Made by a program: the position numbers and the translations under genes
Assembly (NCBI GenBank): GCA_903848955.1
Contig: CAINHS010000051.1
Span: 1-64,000, forward strand
Length of the DNA stretch: 64,000 bases
Source of the DNA: an uncultured beta proteobacterium
GTDB taxonomy: Bacteria; Pseudomonadota; Gammaproteobacteria; Burkholderiales; Rhodocyclaceae
Reading direction: 5' to 3'
The notes under the pieces: model-generated
What the model was told of the DNA's origin: nothing
What the model saw: only the letters and a program-made list of their open reading frames with translations
Database searches by the model: none
Shown: piece by piece, positions 7,656 to 16,463 of the stretch
Layout of the letters: each line of letters opens with the position of its first letter
How positions within the stretch are numbered: position 1 is the first letter of the stretch

Positions 7656-7692
7656 TTTTCAGCTCCTCCGGCAGGATATGGCAACGTCAGTC

Positions 7693-10662
7693 TCACAGCT
7701 TGTAGTGGATGAACACGCCGATGACATTGGCGCGATAGCTCTGGGGCCCGGCATCGAGCAACAGGGTGCCGCTGTCGTAATTGGCGACGGCCCCCGTGAT
7801 CACGCCGTCGTAATGCCAGTCCTTGACCTTGCCGATCTCATAGCGGTCGAACAGGCGTATCGACAGCTTCTTGTCGATCGGGATGAGGAGGTTGAGGTTC
7901 AGGGTGTGCTGGACGTAGGTCATGTTGGGCAGGGCACTGCCGGCGATCACGGCCGCTGCCGCTTGTGTCGCGGCGACGTTGCTTATCGCCGTGCCGCCGT
8001 AGGCATAGTCGATCCGGGTCGTGCTGTTCGAGTAGGTGTAGTCGAGGCCGAACCGCAGACTGCCGAGATCCTTCTGCATGCCGAAGCCGAACACGTCGTT
8101 GCGGTCGTCATTGGTCGATGACCAGGCCGACGACAGCGGACGCCCGCCGTTGGTGCCGCCGATGTTGTCGGCACAGGCCGAGTAGCCGTACAAAGCCAGA
8201 TTGGCGGCGGTGCAGGCCGTATTGACGAGGGAGGCCTGGCCCGAGTTCAGATTCATCGCCTTCTTGCCTTGCTGGTAGGTGTAGAAGGCGTAGAAATTCT
8301 CAGAGGTCGAGGGCTGGTAATTGAGATCCAGGCTCAATGAATTCTGCGTGTCCTTCTCGAGACCGTAGAAGGAATCGGGATACTTCACGTCCTTCATCTG
8401 CAAGGTGGCGCCCAGATCCAGGTCTTCCCGCGCCAGGAAGTTCAGGCGGGCATTGAGGATGTTCTGGTCGCGATCGGCCTGATCGTACTTGCGGAAGTAG
8501 TACGAGTAGCGGTTGAAGAAATTGGCATTGAGGTTCGGATATTGACCGATGCCGGCACCGGTGGCGGCCGTGATATTGGCAAGCAGCGTGGCGATATCGA
8601 GCCCCGGCAACCCTTGGCCGAGATCCTCGAAAGTCCGGTAGCGATACTCTCCACCGCGCTTGCGGTCGGTCTCTGCAGAAAGACGCAATGTGGTGTCCCC
8701 GAGGGCGCGGTTGACATAGCCCAGCTTGAACTTGTCTTCCCAGGTCTTTTCGCGTTCGCGGAAGTTGCGCTTGAAGTCCTCCCGTTCCAGGGCGGCATTG
8801 ATGCTGCTGGTCCGGGTCAGATCGTAGTCCGCGGTCACGCCGTAATTGTCCTGCTTGGTCGATCGCGCCTGGCCGAACACGGGAATGTTGACACCCGAGG
8901 CCACCGTATTGGCGCCTGTCCCGAACTGACAAGTAGCGATCAAAGCATTGCCGGCGAGCCCGGGAGGGACGTAGCAGCTTCCCGCCGTACCCGGCGTCGC
9001 GCCGGGCCGCAGGCCGACTACGCCGTCAAAGCCGCCGAGACCGTTGCCTTCCGCGATGCCCCTGCCGAACTGGCCGGTGAGGGGGTTGTAGGCGATGTAG
9101 CCGCCCTTGTTAACCGTCTCGTAACTGCGGAAACTGCCCTTGACGCTGAGGTCCTCGACCGGCTTGAGAGACAGGCCCAGATCCAGCAGCTTGTTGTCGA
9201 TGCGCTGCCTGGAGGTCGCCTGGCTCAAGGCGGCGGTGGTATTCCAGTTTGACACCAGGCCGCTGTTTGCAGCGTAGCCGATGTTGTTGCTGGTCAGGTT
9301 GGTGATGCCGGCCGCCGCATACTGGGCGCTCTGGGCTGCCGAGATCGGCGCCAGGAGGTCGTCGTTCTGCCGGTTGCTGCCCCAGGACACCGCCGCGGTG
9401 AAGCGCCCCTTGTAGAAGTCGGGTAGCTGGCGTGCAAATTCGCCCTTCAGATTAAAGGCGTGGTTGTCCGGATACAGGTCGTAGGTGGCCGCCTGCACCA
9501 CGCCGTTGCCGCCGGCAACGCCGAGCAGCGGATACTGCACGTTCAGCGTGCTGATGTTGTTGCGGAACATCGACATGGAGGCGCGCAGATTGGCCTGGGT
9601 GAGCGAGTCGGCATACTGCAGACCCGCCAGAAGTTCGTGGGTATCGTAGTCGATGGGTTCGGCGATTTCGCTCGAGATATTGGCCTCGTTCATGGCGAAC
9701 GGCCGGCTGCCCTTGCGCTTCTCGCTGCTGTAGCTGGCATAGCCTTTCCAGAAGTTGTCCAGCGTCGCTTCGAGGCGCAGCCCGCCCTTCTTGCGCACCA
9801 GGGACAGTTCGCTGTCCGCAGTTGCCGCCGCCTTGTTGCTGAGGGCCAGCGCCATGTTGGACTGTTCCGAGCCGGCAACCAGCGCACCTGCGGCGTTATA
9901 GGTGCCGACAATGCCGTTGATGCCGGCGAGCGCCGTGCCGTTGGCGTAGAGTTTGCCGTTGTAGGCCCAGCATGGAGCAATCGCAGTACAAGCACCGGCG
10001 GCACCATAGGCGGCGAGACCGAGCGTGGTCGCCTGGGCGGCGAGCGTGCCTGATGTCACTGCCCTCGGCGCGGCAAGCCCGGTCGTCAGATCGCCCGACC
10101 CCTCGCCGTTGTAGATCGACTTCCAGTTGTCGCTGAAAACGTGGATGGTCTCGCTGTAGAACAGTTTGGCCTTCCAGTCGTTGTAGCGCCCGAATTGCAT
10201 GCCGTAAAACTGGTCCTGCCGCCCGGCGCCGCCGCCGAAAGCCTGGATGAAGTTGGCGCTGTCGGGCTTTTCCGCTTCAATCTCGAAGTAGTCGAGATAG
10301 GCGCCGTTCTTCAAGTCCTTGTACTTGCGGAACAGCGCGTTCTTCCTGCCGGCGTCGCCGCCGATCACGCCGACCTCGACGCCGCCGGAATATTCCCAGC
10401 CGCCCGCGGTCTTGTTGCCGCCTTCAGCGGCGCGGTCGTAGGGGATGCCGTAAAGCTGGCCTGACGGCGAGTGGCGCACGGTATCGAGCCCGTCGTCCGC
10501 CAGGGGGCGCGGCACGGCCGAGCGGCCGGGCGGATTAAGGGCGTTGCCGAGGGCGGTGTCGACGCCGACGGCCGAGTCGGCGCGGGCGGAACCGGCACCC
10601 CACTGGGCAAGGGCGACGCCGACGCAGGCGGCGATTATTTTCAAGCGGGGACGAGTCGTCAT
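7693..10662 (-). CDS. mtrB: MtrB/PioB-family decaheme-associated outer membrane protein
   Basis: A 989-aa outer-membrane beta-barrel that in this family sheathes a decaheme cytochrome across the outer membrane. The start at 10662 (MTTRPRLKIIAACVGVALAQ) gives a good signal peptide and has GGGAG about 7 bases upstream; the track start at 10695 adds 11 unlikely residues. The mature part is rich in alternating aromatic/charged strands, such as YLDYFEIEAEKP, and ends in an aromatic-rich strand (GVFIHYKL). No N-terminal CxxC like that of Shewanella MtrB is seen. At nearly 1000 aa it is larger than Shewanella MtrB. Several cysteine pairs sit in predicted loops. The decaheme gene lies just upstream. 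Confidence 0.93.
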   Translation of the reverse strand: MTTRPRLKIIAACVGVALAQWGAGSARADSAVGVDTALGNALNPPGRSAVPRPLADDGLDTVRHSPSGQLYGIPYDRAAEGGNKTAGGWEYSGGVEVGVIGGDAGRKNALFRKYKDLKNGAYLDYFEIEAEKPDSANFIQAFGGGAGRQDQFYGMQFGRYNDWKAKLFYSETIHVFSDNWKSIYNGEGSGDLTTGLAAPRAVTSGTLAAQATTLGLAAYGAAGACTAIAPCWAYNGKLYANGTALAGINGIVGTYNAAGALVAGSEQSNMALALSNKAAATADSELSLVRKKGGLRLEATLDNFWKGYASYSSEKRKGSRPFAMNEANISSEIAEPIDYDTHELLAGLQYADSLTQANLRASMSMFRNNISTLNVQYPLLGVAGGNGVVQAATYDLYPDNHAFNLKGEFARQLPDFYKGRFTAAVSWGSNRQNDDLLAPISAAQSAQYAAAGITNLTSNNIGYAANSGLVSNWNTTAALSQATSRQRIDNKLLDLGLSLKPVEDLSVKGSFRSYETVNKGGYIAYNPLTGQFGRGIAEGNGLGGFDGVVGLRPGATPGTAGSCYVPPGLAGNALIATCQFGTGANTVASGVNIPVFGQARSTKQDNYGVTADYDLTRTSSINAALEREDFKRNFREREKTWEDKFKLGYVNRALGDTTLRLSAETDRKRGGEYRYRTFEDLGQGLPGLDIATLLANITAATGAGIGQYPNLNANFFNRYSYYFRKYDQADRDQNILNARLNFLAREDLDLGATLQMKDVKYPDSFYGLEKDTQNSLSLDLNYQPSTSENFYAFYTYQQGKKAMNLNSGQASLVNTACTAANLALYGYSACADNIGGTNGGRPLSSAWSSTNDDRNDVFGFGMQKDLGSLRFGLDYTYSNSTTRIDYAYGGTAISNVAATQAAAAVIAGSALPNMTYVQHTLNLNLLIPIDKKLSIRLFDRYEIGKVKDWHYDGVITGAVANYDSGTLLLDAGPQSYRANVIGVFIHYKL

Positions 10663-10716
10663 GCAAGAACTCCCGGAGGTATTGAACTGAGCCATTTAGC
10701 AGTCTCCCGTATCAGG

Positions 10717-11724
10717 TCAGCGCTGGAAGCGGGCGCCGGAAGGACTGTTGCTGCCGTGGATCGCCGAATGGCATTCCTGGCAGGAACGACCGGTCATGCG
10801 CTTGGTCGGGAGATTGCCCAGTGCGCCACCCATCTGGTTGGTGGTGGCAATCGCCGACGCGGTATTGCCCAGCGTATTGTTGCCCCACACGGCGTGGCCC
10901 ATGGTGCCGGTGGTGCTGTGGCAGCCGGAACAGAGGAAGGGCCGCGTCTGCACCAGCAGCTTGTCGGCGTTGGAGCCGTGCGCATAGTGGCAGTTCAGGC
11001 AATTCTCGCGCACCGGCGCATGCTCCCAGAGGAAGGGACCGCGCTTCTCCATGTGACAGGTGTAGCAGAGTTCATTGACGCTGTCGGCCTTGAGCAGTCG
11101 CTTCGAACTGCTGCCGTGGGGGTTGTGGCAATCCTCGCAGGTCATCTTGCCTTCGGGCACCGGCATGTGCGACTTCTTGCGGAACTCGGCGCGCTGCTGC
11201 TGATGGCAGGTCTGGCAGGTTTCCGTGATGCCGGCCTTCTTCATCAGGCCGTTGGCGGAAAACCGCGCCATCGGATTGTGGCAGTCGGAGCAGGCAAGCT
11301 TGTTGGTGGCGTGGATCGAACCCGGCCAGTGCAGACGCTGACCGCCGGAATGGCAGTTGAGGCACTGCCCGTTCTGGCGCTCGATGGCGGTACCCCACTC
11401 CTTGGAAAAGCCGATGATCTTGTTCTTGTCCTTGGTGTCGACGGCATGCAGCGAACCGGGGCCGTGACAGGCTTCGCAGACCGCCTTCTCGGTTTCGTTG
11501 CGCGGGTTTTCGCGGAACACCTTGGCGTGCTGGGTGTGGCCGAAAAGGCTCTTCTCGGTGTCGTGGCACTCACCGCAGCGCTTTTCGCCGACGATCCGGG
11601 CATTGGCCATCGGATCGCCTTCGGCCGAGGCTGAGGCCGCGTGGGCAGGCGCCAGGCCGAACAGCAGTGCCGCAGCGGCAAGCGCGCAGGACCTGAGGAA
11701 CGTGACTGTATGATTTGTTGCCAT
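10717..11724 (-). CDS. mtrA: Decaheme c-type cytochrome, MtrA/MtoA/PioA (DmsE) family
   Basis: A 335-aa periplasmic decaheme cytochrome. After a signal peptide (..GLAPAHAAS) exactly ten CxxCH motifs occur, in order CGECH, CEACH, CLNCH, CSDCH, CQTCH, CEDCH, CYTCH, CLNCH, CSGCH and CQECH. Repeated HxPVPEGKMTCEDCHNPHG-like blocks are typical of MtrA. It should plug the barrel encoded next and conduct electrons through the outer membrane, either outward (metal reduction) or inward (Fe(II) oxidation, as proposed for MtoAB and PioAB). No MtrC-like surface cytochrome is present in the window. It starts the operon, divergent from a two-component system. An AAGGGGA ribosome-binding site lies upstream. 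Confidence 0.95.
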   Translation of the reverse strand: MATNHTVTFLRSCALAAAALLFGLAPAHAASASAEGDPMANARIVGEKRCGECHDTEKSLFGHTQHAKVFRENPRNETEKAVCEACHGPGSLHAVDTKDKNKIIGFSKEWGTAIERQNGQCLNCHSGGQRLHWPGSIHATNKLACSDCHNPMARFSANGLMKKAGITETCQTCHQQQRAEFRKKSHMPVPEGKMTCEDCHNPHGSSSKRLLKADSVNELCYTCHMEKRGPFLWEHAPVRENCLNCHYAHGSNADKLLVQTRPFLCSGCHSTTGTMGHAVWGNNTLGNTASAIATTNQMGGALGNLPTKRMTGRSCQECHSAIHGSNSPSGARFQR

Positions 11725-12109
11725 GCGTGAATATCCCCTTTTGCCTTGGTACCGGGCGACCTGTGGGCGCGCGGTTTGCTGCGGTTACAAGCAAGGTGCT
11801 GCTGCACACTGAAACGGACGCGTCGTCGAGGGGAGACACGATGGCACGTCTGGCGACGGCCTGATTCCGGATCCTCCCTTGATGTCGGGTTGCCGTCGCC
11901 GGCTCCACCTGGAGGGGAACACGGTCGCAGCAACCTCACTGTTGAAACCTGGACAACTAGGAAACCACTTTAGCAAGCAGGTCTGAAGGCAGGCTTAGGC
12001 AAGGGCCTGAATACTTAAGGCGTGTTAAGATTTTCCCAGAGTCGTGAAATCTGCTTACGGCCGGAAGCCGCTCGCGGCTTGGACGCGATTCGAATGAGAT
12101 CCGAGGCCC
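11725..12109. other. Divergent intergenic region between decaheme operon and regulator
   Basis: This 385-bp region separates two divergently transcribed units and should hold promoters for both. It is less GC-rich near 11940-12050. A PmrA/QseB-type box (separate entry) lies 80 bp before the regulator gene. I see no gene; the ORFs on the track here are overlapping frames without a recognisable product. No convincing promoter hexamers are seen on the cytochrome side. Confidence 0.55.
12015..12029 (-). promoter_or_regulatory. PmrA/QseB-type regulator box
   Basis: On the minus strand the sequence reads CTTAA-CACGC-CTTAA, an exact match to the direct-repeat pattern YTTAA-N5-YTTAA bound by PmrA/QseB-family regulators. 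It lies 80 bp upstream of the start codon of a regulator of that family, so autoregulation is likely. It is about 290 bp from the decaheme gene on the other side. Confidence 0.6.
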
Positions 12110-12775
12110 ATGAAACTGCTGCTTGTCGAGGATGACCCCCTGCTCGGGGATGGCTTGCGCGCCGCTCTCGGCAAGGCGGGCTTCGCCGTCACCTGGGTAA
12201 GAGACGGCAAGGCGGCACTGGACGTTCTTGGCGCCACCGAGTTCGCCGCCATGGTGCTGGACATCGGCCTGCCGGTGATGAACGGACTGGAAGTGCTGCG
12301 CGAACTGCGCAGCACGAACAACGCCCTGCCCGTGCTCATGCTCACGGCGCGCGACACCACGCGCGACAAGGTGATCAGCCTGGACCGCGGCGCCGACGAC
12401 CATCTGGTCAAGACCGCGGACATGGAGGAGTTGATTGCGCGCGTGCGCGCCCTCATCCGCCGCTCCGGCCGCAGCACCGGCGGCTCCCTCAGCGTCGGCG
12501 AACTGACGCTGGACCTGGTGGCGCATACCGTCAGCCGGAACGGCAAGGCGGTAGCCGCTTCCGCTCGCGAACTGGCCCTCTTGCGCGCACTCATGGAAGG
12601 CGTCGGACGCGTCCTCACCCGCAGCCAGCTGGAGACGTCTCTGTATGGCTGGGGCCGGAATGTGGAGAGCAATGCCGTCGAGGTGCATATCCACAATTTG
12701 CGCCTCAAGCTCGGCGCGGACAGCATCAAGACGGTGCGCGGCGTCGGCTACACCCTCGCCAGGCCCGCGGCGTGA
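12110..12775 (+). CDS. OmpR-type response regulator, QseB/PmrA-like
   Basis: A 221-aa two-component response regulator. The receiver domain covers residues 1-115, with acidic pocket E8/D9/D10 region, phospho-acceptor D51 (VLDIGLP) and conserved K101. K101 is followed by Thr rather than the almost invariant Pro (LVKTADMEEL instead of LxKPFDxxEL). The winged-helix DNA-binding domain covers about 125-220 and ends VRGVGYTLARP. The stop overlaps the kinase start (GTGA). A QseB/PmrA-type box lies upstream. Divergence from the decaheme operon makes that operon a candidate target. Confidence 0.92.
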   Translation: MKLLLVEDDPLLGDGLRAALGKAGFAVTWVRDGKAALDVLGATEFAAMVLDIGLPVMNGLEVLRELRSTNNALPVLMLTARDTTRDKVISLDRGADDHLVKTADMEELIARVRALIRRSGRSTGGSLSVGELTLDLVAHTVSRNGKAVAASARELALLRALMEGVGRVLTRSQLETSLYGWGRNVESNAVEVHIHNLRLKLGADSIKTVRGVGYTLARPAA

Positions 12776-14265
12776 TCGCCCGCCTGTCGCTGAGCCGGCG
12801 CCTGCTGCTTACGCTGCTCTTCGGCACGTTCGCCTACTGGGCCGGCGTCGCCTGGTTCACCCTGCGCGACAGCGTCGATGAAGTATATGAACTGTTCGAC
12901 GCTCATCTGGCCCAGACCGCGCTGGCCTTGCTGCGGGTCACCGATCCGGACGACAAAGATCCGATCGCAATCCCCGGCAACCGGGAATCGCCCGCGCTGG
13001 CCGAGATTTTCACGCAATGGCCGGACTTGCCCGAACGTCTGGTGAAAAGCCGCTCGCTAGCCGCGAATACTGCCGGTCAGGGCGTGCCGCCGCTGCCGGT
13101 CGTCGCCGGCCCGACCGGGCAGGGACCGAATCACCTGCTCTACGCCGAGTACGAAAAGAGGCTGCGCTACCAGATCTGGAACGGGGTAGATCATTTGCTG
13201 CTGAAGTCGGCCAACGCGCCGGCCACGGTGATGACCGGGCAGGACGGTTTTTCCGAAACCACCGACAGCCAGGGCCAGATCTGGCGACACTATGCCGTCT
13301 GGGACATGCATCATGACTTCCGCATCGTGGTGAGCGAGGCCCACGATCTGCGCAACAGCCTGGTGCGCCGCATCGCCCTGCGCCTGGTCAGCCCGCTGGC
13401 GCTGGGCTTGCCGCTGCTGATTTTCCTGCTCTGGCTTGCGATCGGCCGCGGTCTGGTCCCGCTCGGCACTCTGGCGCGCGAGATGGCGAACAGGCAGCCC
13501 GACAACCTGGTGCCGCTGGATGCCGCGAGCGCCCCCGAGGAAGTGCGCCCCATGGTGCTGGCGCTGAACGAGTTGCTGCAGCGCATGAACCATACCCTGG
13601 ACAACGAACGGCGCTTCACCGCCAACGCCGCCCATGAGTTGCGCACTCCGCTGGCCGCCATCCAGGCGCATTTGCACGCCGCGCGCGCCGCCGACGGCGA
13701 AGCCGAGCGAATGCATGCCATGGACCAGTTGCAGCGCAGCGTTGAACGGGGCATACGCCTGCTCGGACAACTGCTGACGCTGGCCCGTCTCGACCCCGAA
13801 CAGGCCTTGCCCGATGCACAGCCGGTAAGCCTGGGCGAAGTGGCGCAAACGGCGTGTGCGGAACTGGCGCCGCTGGCACTGCAACGCGAGCAGGTGATGG
13901 AACTCGATGTCGAGCCCGGCTTGCCGCCGCTGCTCGGCAATGCCGACATGCTGTCGATGCTGATCGGCAATCTGGTGGATAACGCGATCCGCTACACGCA
14001 GCGCGGCGGCCACATCGGCGTCAGCATCCGGCGCGAGGCCGCCGGCCTGGTGGTCGAGGTCAGCGACGACGGTCCGGGCATTCCCGAGGCGCAACGCGAG
14101 CGGGTATTCGAGCGCTTCTATCGCATTGCCGGCCATGAAAAACCGGGGACCGGACTCGGACTCGCAATCTGCCGCCGCGTCGCCGAACTTCACGACGCCC
14201 GTATCGCCATCACGGGCGGGCCCGGCGGCCTCGGCGTAAGCGCCAGGGTAATGCTGGCAGGGTAG
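12772..14265 (+). CDS. Sensor histidine kinase, QseC/PmrB-like
   Basis: A 497-aa membrane sensor kinase. It begins with GTG overlapping the regulator stop. A transmembrane helix near residues 8-28 and another near 200-222 flank a periplasmic domain of about 170 residues. A HAMP-like linker follows, then the phosphorylation helix with HELRTP and an HATPase domain with NLVDNAIRYT, DDGPGIP and GTGLGLAICRR. The periplasmic part is of the QseC type and longer than PmrB's; its signal cannot be read from sequence. A stem-loop directly follows the stop. Confidence 0.92.
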   Translation: MIARLSLSRRLLLTLLFGTFAYWAGVAWFTLRDSVDEVYELFDAHLAQTALALLRVTDPDDKDPIAIPGNRESPALAEIFTQWPDLPERLVKSRSLAANTAGQGVPPLPVVAGPTGQGPNHLLYAEYEKRLRYQIWNGVDHLLLKSANAPATVMTGQDGFSETTDSQGQIWRHYAVWDMHHDFRIVVSEAHDLRNSLVRRIALRLVSPLALGLPLLIFLLWLAIGRGLVPLGTLAREMANRQPDNLVPLDAASAPEEVRPMVLALNELLQRMNHTLDNERRFTANAAHELRTPLAAIQAHLHAARAADGEAERMHAMDQLQRSVERGIRLLGQLLTLARLDPEQALPDAQPVSLGEVAQTACAELAPLALQREQVMELDVEPGLPPLLGNADMLSMLIGNLVDNAIRYTQRGGHIGVSIRREAAGLVVEVSDDGPGIPEAQRERVFERFYRIAGHEKPGTGLGLAICRRVAELHDARIAITGGPGGLGVSARVMLAG

Positions 14266-14293
14266 CCAAGGGCGTGGCATCACGCCGCTTGGC
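14265..14293. terminator. Stem-loop after the histidine kinase gene
   Basis: GCCAAGGGCGTG pairs with CACGCC-G-CTTGGC, a 12-bp stem with one bulged G and a GCAT loop, starting at the last base of the stop codon. There is no T-run. It separates convergent genes and may end transcription of the two-component operon. Confidence 0.4.
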
Positions 14294-14377
14294 ACGGCAA
14301 GAGCCGGCAAGTCTGCGCAGGACAAAGGAATCAGCGGACCCGGTCTTGCCCCGACTCCCGGCGGCGACGGCAGCGGG

Positions 14378-14890
14378 CTACTTTGACTTGCGCACCGCCG
14401 CCAGAATCCCCTGCATCAGCGCCAGCGGTGCAGGCGGGCAGCCGGGGATGCGCAGATCGACGCCGACCACGTTCTCGATCGCACCGCAGCTGGCATAGCT
14501 CTCGCCGAAAACACCGCCGTTGCAGCCACAGTCGCCCACCGCGATGACCAGCTTGGGGTCGGGCGTACAGTCGTAGGCGATGCGCAGCGCATTCTCCATG
14601 TTCTTGGTCACCGGTCCGGTCACCAGCAGCATGTCTGCATGGCGCGGACTGGCAACGAACCTGATGCCGCGGCCCTCGAGGTTGTAGTAGGGATTGTTGA
14701 GGGCGTGGATCTCAAGTTCGCAGCCGTTGCAGGAACCGGCATCAACCTCGCGGATGGTCAGGGCCCGGCCGAGGATATGCAGAATCTCGTCGTGCAGCCG
14801 GTCGATCTCGCGCTGCGGCCCTTCCCCGGCGTCGGGCGTCGGCTCGGTAAGGATGCCGGTGCGGAAGATGTGGCGCAGCAGGCGGATCAC
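14378..14890 (-). CDS. hyfI: Hydrogenase-4 subunit I / NuoB-like subunit
   Basis: A 171-aa subunit homologous to NuoB/HycG/HyfI, the small subunit that holds the [4Fe-4S] cluster nearest the quinone or active site. The cysteines are present: CNGC (C54, C57), VGDC and PGCPP. The GTG start at 14890 overlaps the stop of the large-subunit gene (GTGA); the track start at 14995 lies inside that gene. It is the last gene of the six-gene complex. With a large subunit lacking [NiFe] ligands, this is a complex I-like electron-transfer module rather than a hydrogenase. Confidence 0.9.
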   Translation of the reverse strand: MIRLLRHIFRTGILTEPTPDAGEGPQREIDRLHDEILHILGRALTIREVDAGSCNGCELEIHALNNPYYNLEGRGIRFVASPRHADMLLVTGPVTKNMENALRIAYDCTPDPKLVIAVGDCGCNGGVFGESYASCGAIENVVGVDLRIPGCPPAPLALMQGILAAVRKSK

Positions 14891-16461
14891 AGATCGGCTC
14901 CTGAATAGGACAGATTGAAGGACTTGTTTATGAGCGGGAAGTCGGGGACGATGTCCTTCATTACCGCATGTTCCAGGGCCGGCCAGGCCTGCCACGACGG
15001 GTCGTGCGGATGCACGCGGGCGAACTTGCCGTCGCTGTCGAACTGAACGCCGACCAGCACCTCGCCGCGCCAGCCTTCGATCACGCCAAGCCCGCCGGCG
15101 TCGGCGACCGGCGCGACATCGGCGCGCGTTTCGCCCAAGCGCATGGCGGCGGCAATTTCGCGCAGCAAGCGCAGCGATTCGGAAACTTCGTCGAAGCGGA
15201 CGGCAACCCGCGCGGCGACGTCACCGCGCTCGTCGATGGCGGGGCGCACCCCCAGTTCGGCATAGGGCGGCGGCGGCGTATATCCCTGCCGGTGCGCCCG
15301 GCCGTCGAGCAGAATGCCGCTGGCGCGGGCGCCCATCCCGGTCAGCGACAGTTCGCGCGCCAGGGCGGCGCCGACCACGCCGGTAGTCACGAAACGGTCC
15401 TGCAGGCCGGAGTGCTCGTCATACAACGCACGCAATTCCTTCACCTGCCGGCCGACGTTATCGCACTGCAAGACAATGGCATCGAGCGCAGGGCGATCGA
15501 CATCCGCGGCGACGCCGCCGGGTACGATGCAATCCATCATGAAACGGTGGCCGAACACCTGATGATTCAGGCGCAGCCAGTCTTCCTTCAGGCGCAGGAA
15601 CTGGGTCAGGCCAAACGCGAAGGCGGCGTCATTGCCTAGCGCGCCGAGATCGCCCAGATGATTGGCGATGCGCTCGCGCTCCAGCATCAGTGCCCGCAGC
15701 AGCAGCGCCCGCCGCGGTGCCGCGACCCGGCACGCCGCCTCGACCGCCGCGGCGAATGCCCAGGCGAAGGCACAGGTGGAGTCGCCGGAGACACGGCCAA
15801 CCAGTCGCGCACCGCGGGCGATATCCGCGCCGATGAACAGTTTCTCGACGCCCTTGTGCTGGTAACCCAGCCGCTGCTCCAGGCGCAGCACGCGCTCGCC
15901 GACCACCGAAAAGCGGAAATGACCGGGCTCTATGATTCCGGCATGGATCGGGCCGACCGGAATTTCGTGCGCGCCCTCGCCGCCAACCTGGACGAAATCG
16001 TAGTCGCTGGGGAAATTCTGGAAACCGAGCCCCATGCCGACCTCGTGCACGGCATCGTGGCGCAATGGATACCAGTCCGCCGGCCAGGCGCCGTGGCGCA
16101 ACCAGGGCCTCTGGTCGCCGCCTTCGGTGGCGATGCCGACCAGGTCGCGCGTGGCGCGCTGCATCCGGTTGGCTGCCGGGAAAATGCCCGACAGGTCGGG
16201 ATAGGCCGGTTCATCGGCCGGCAGAGCGAGGCTCAGCCAGGCATGGCCGGTGTCGAGGCCGAACACGCAATGCAGGTGAAAGCCGCCGCCACGCCGGCGC
16301 GAGTCCGAACCCCACATCGCGGCCAGGCGACCGCCGGCCAGGTGCGCGGCCGCGGCGAAGTCCTTGAGTTCCTCGCCGCTCGACACGCGCCCGCGCCAGA
16401 CCGGCGCGCCGGCACCGGGCTGCGGCATGAATTCGATGGTCGAATCGTCGCAGAGAATCAT
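14887..16461 (-). CDS. hyfG: HyfG/NuoCD-like large subunit lacking [NiFe] ligands
   Basis: A 524-aa fusion of a NuoC-like N-terminal part (about 1-150) and a NuoD/hydrogenase large-subunit-like part (GPIHAGIIEPGHFRF, LEQRLGYQHKGVEKL). In [NiFe] hydrogenases of this family the first ligand motif is RVCGIC; here it reads RVSGDS, with both cysteines changed to serine. The C-terminal DPCxxC motif is also absent (tail NKSFNLSYSGADL). It therefore cannot bind a NiFe centre in the normal way. This matches Ehr (energy-converting hydrogenase-related) complexes described in the literature. It lies between hyfF-like and hyfI-like genes with 2-bp spacing or overlap. Confidence 0.92.
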   Translation of the reverse strand: MILCDDSTIEFMPQPGAGAPVWRGRVSSGEELKDFAAAAHLAGGRLAAMWGSDSRRRGGGFHLHCVFGLDTGHAWLSLALPADEPAYPDLSGIFPAANRMQRATRDLVGIATEGGDQRPWLRHGAWPADWYPLRHDAVHEVGMGLGFQNFPSDYDFVQVGGEGAHEIPVGPIHAGIIEPGHFRFSVVGERVLRLEQRLGYQHKGVEKLFIGADIARGARLVGRVSGDSTCAFAWAFAAAVEAACRVAAPRRALLLRALMLERERIANHLGDLGALGNDAAFAFGLTQFLRLKEDWLRLNHQVFGHRFMMDCIVPGGVAADVDRPALDAIVLQCDNVGRQVKELRALYDEHSGLQDRFVTTGVVGAALARELSLTGMGARASGILLDGRAHRQGYTPPPPYAELGVRPAIDERGDVAARVAVRFDEVSESLRLLREIAAAMRLGETRADVAPVADAGGLGVIEGWRGEVLVGVQFDSDGKFARVHPHDPSWQAWPALEHAVMKDIVPDFPLINKSFNLSYSGADL

Positions 16462-16463
16462 GG

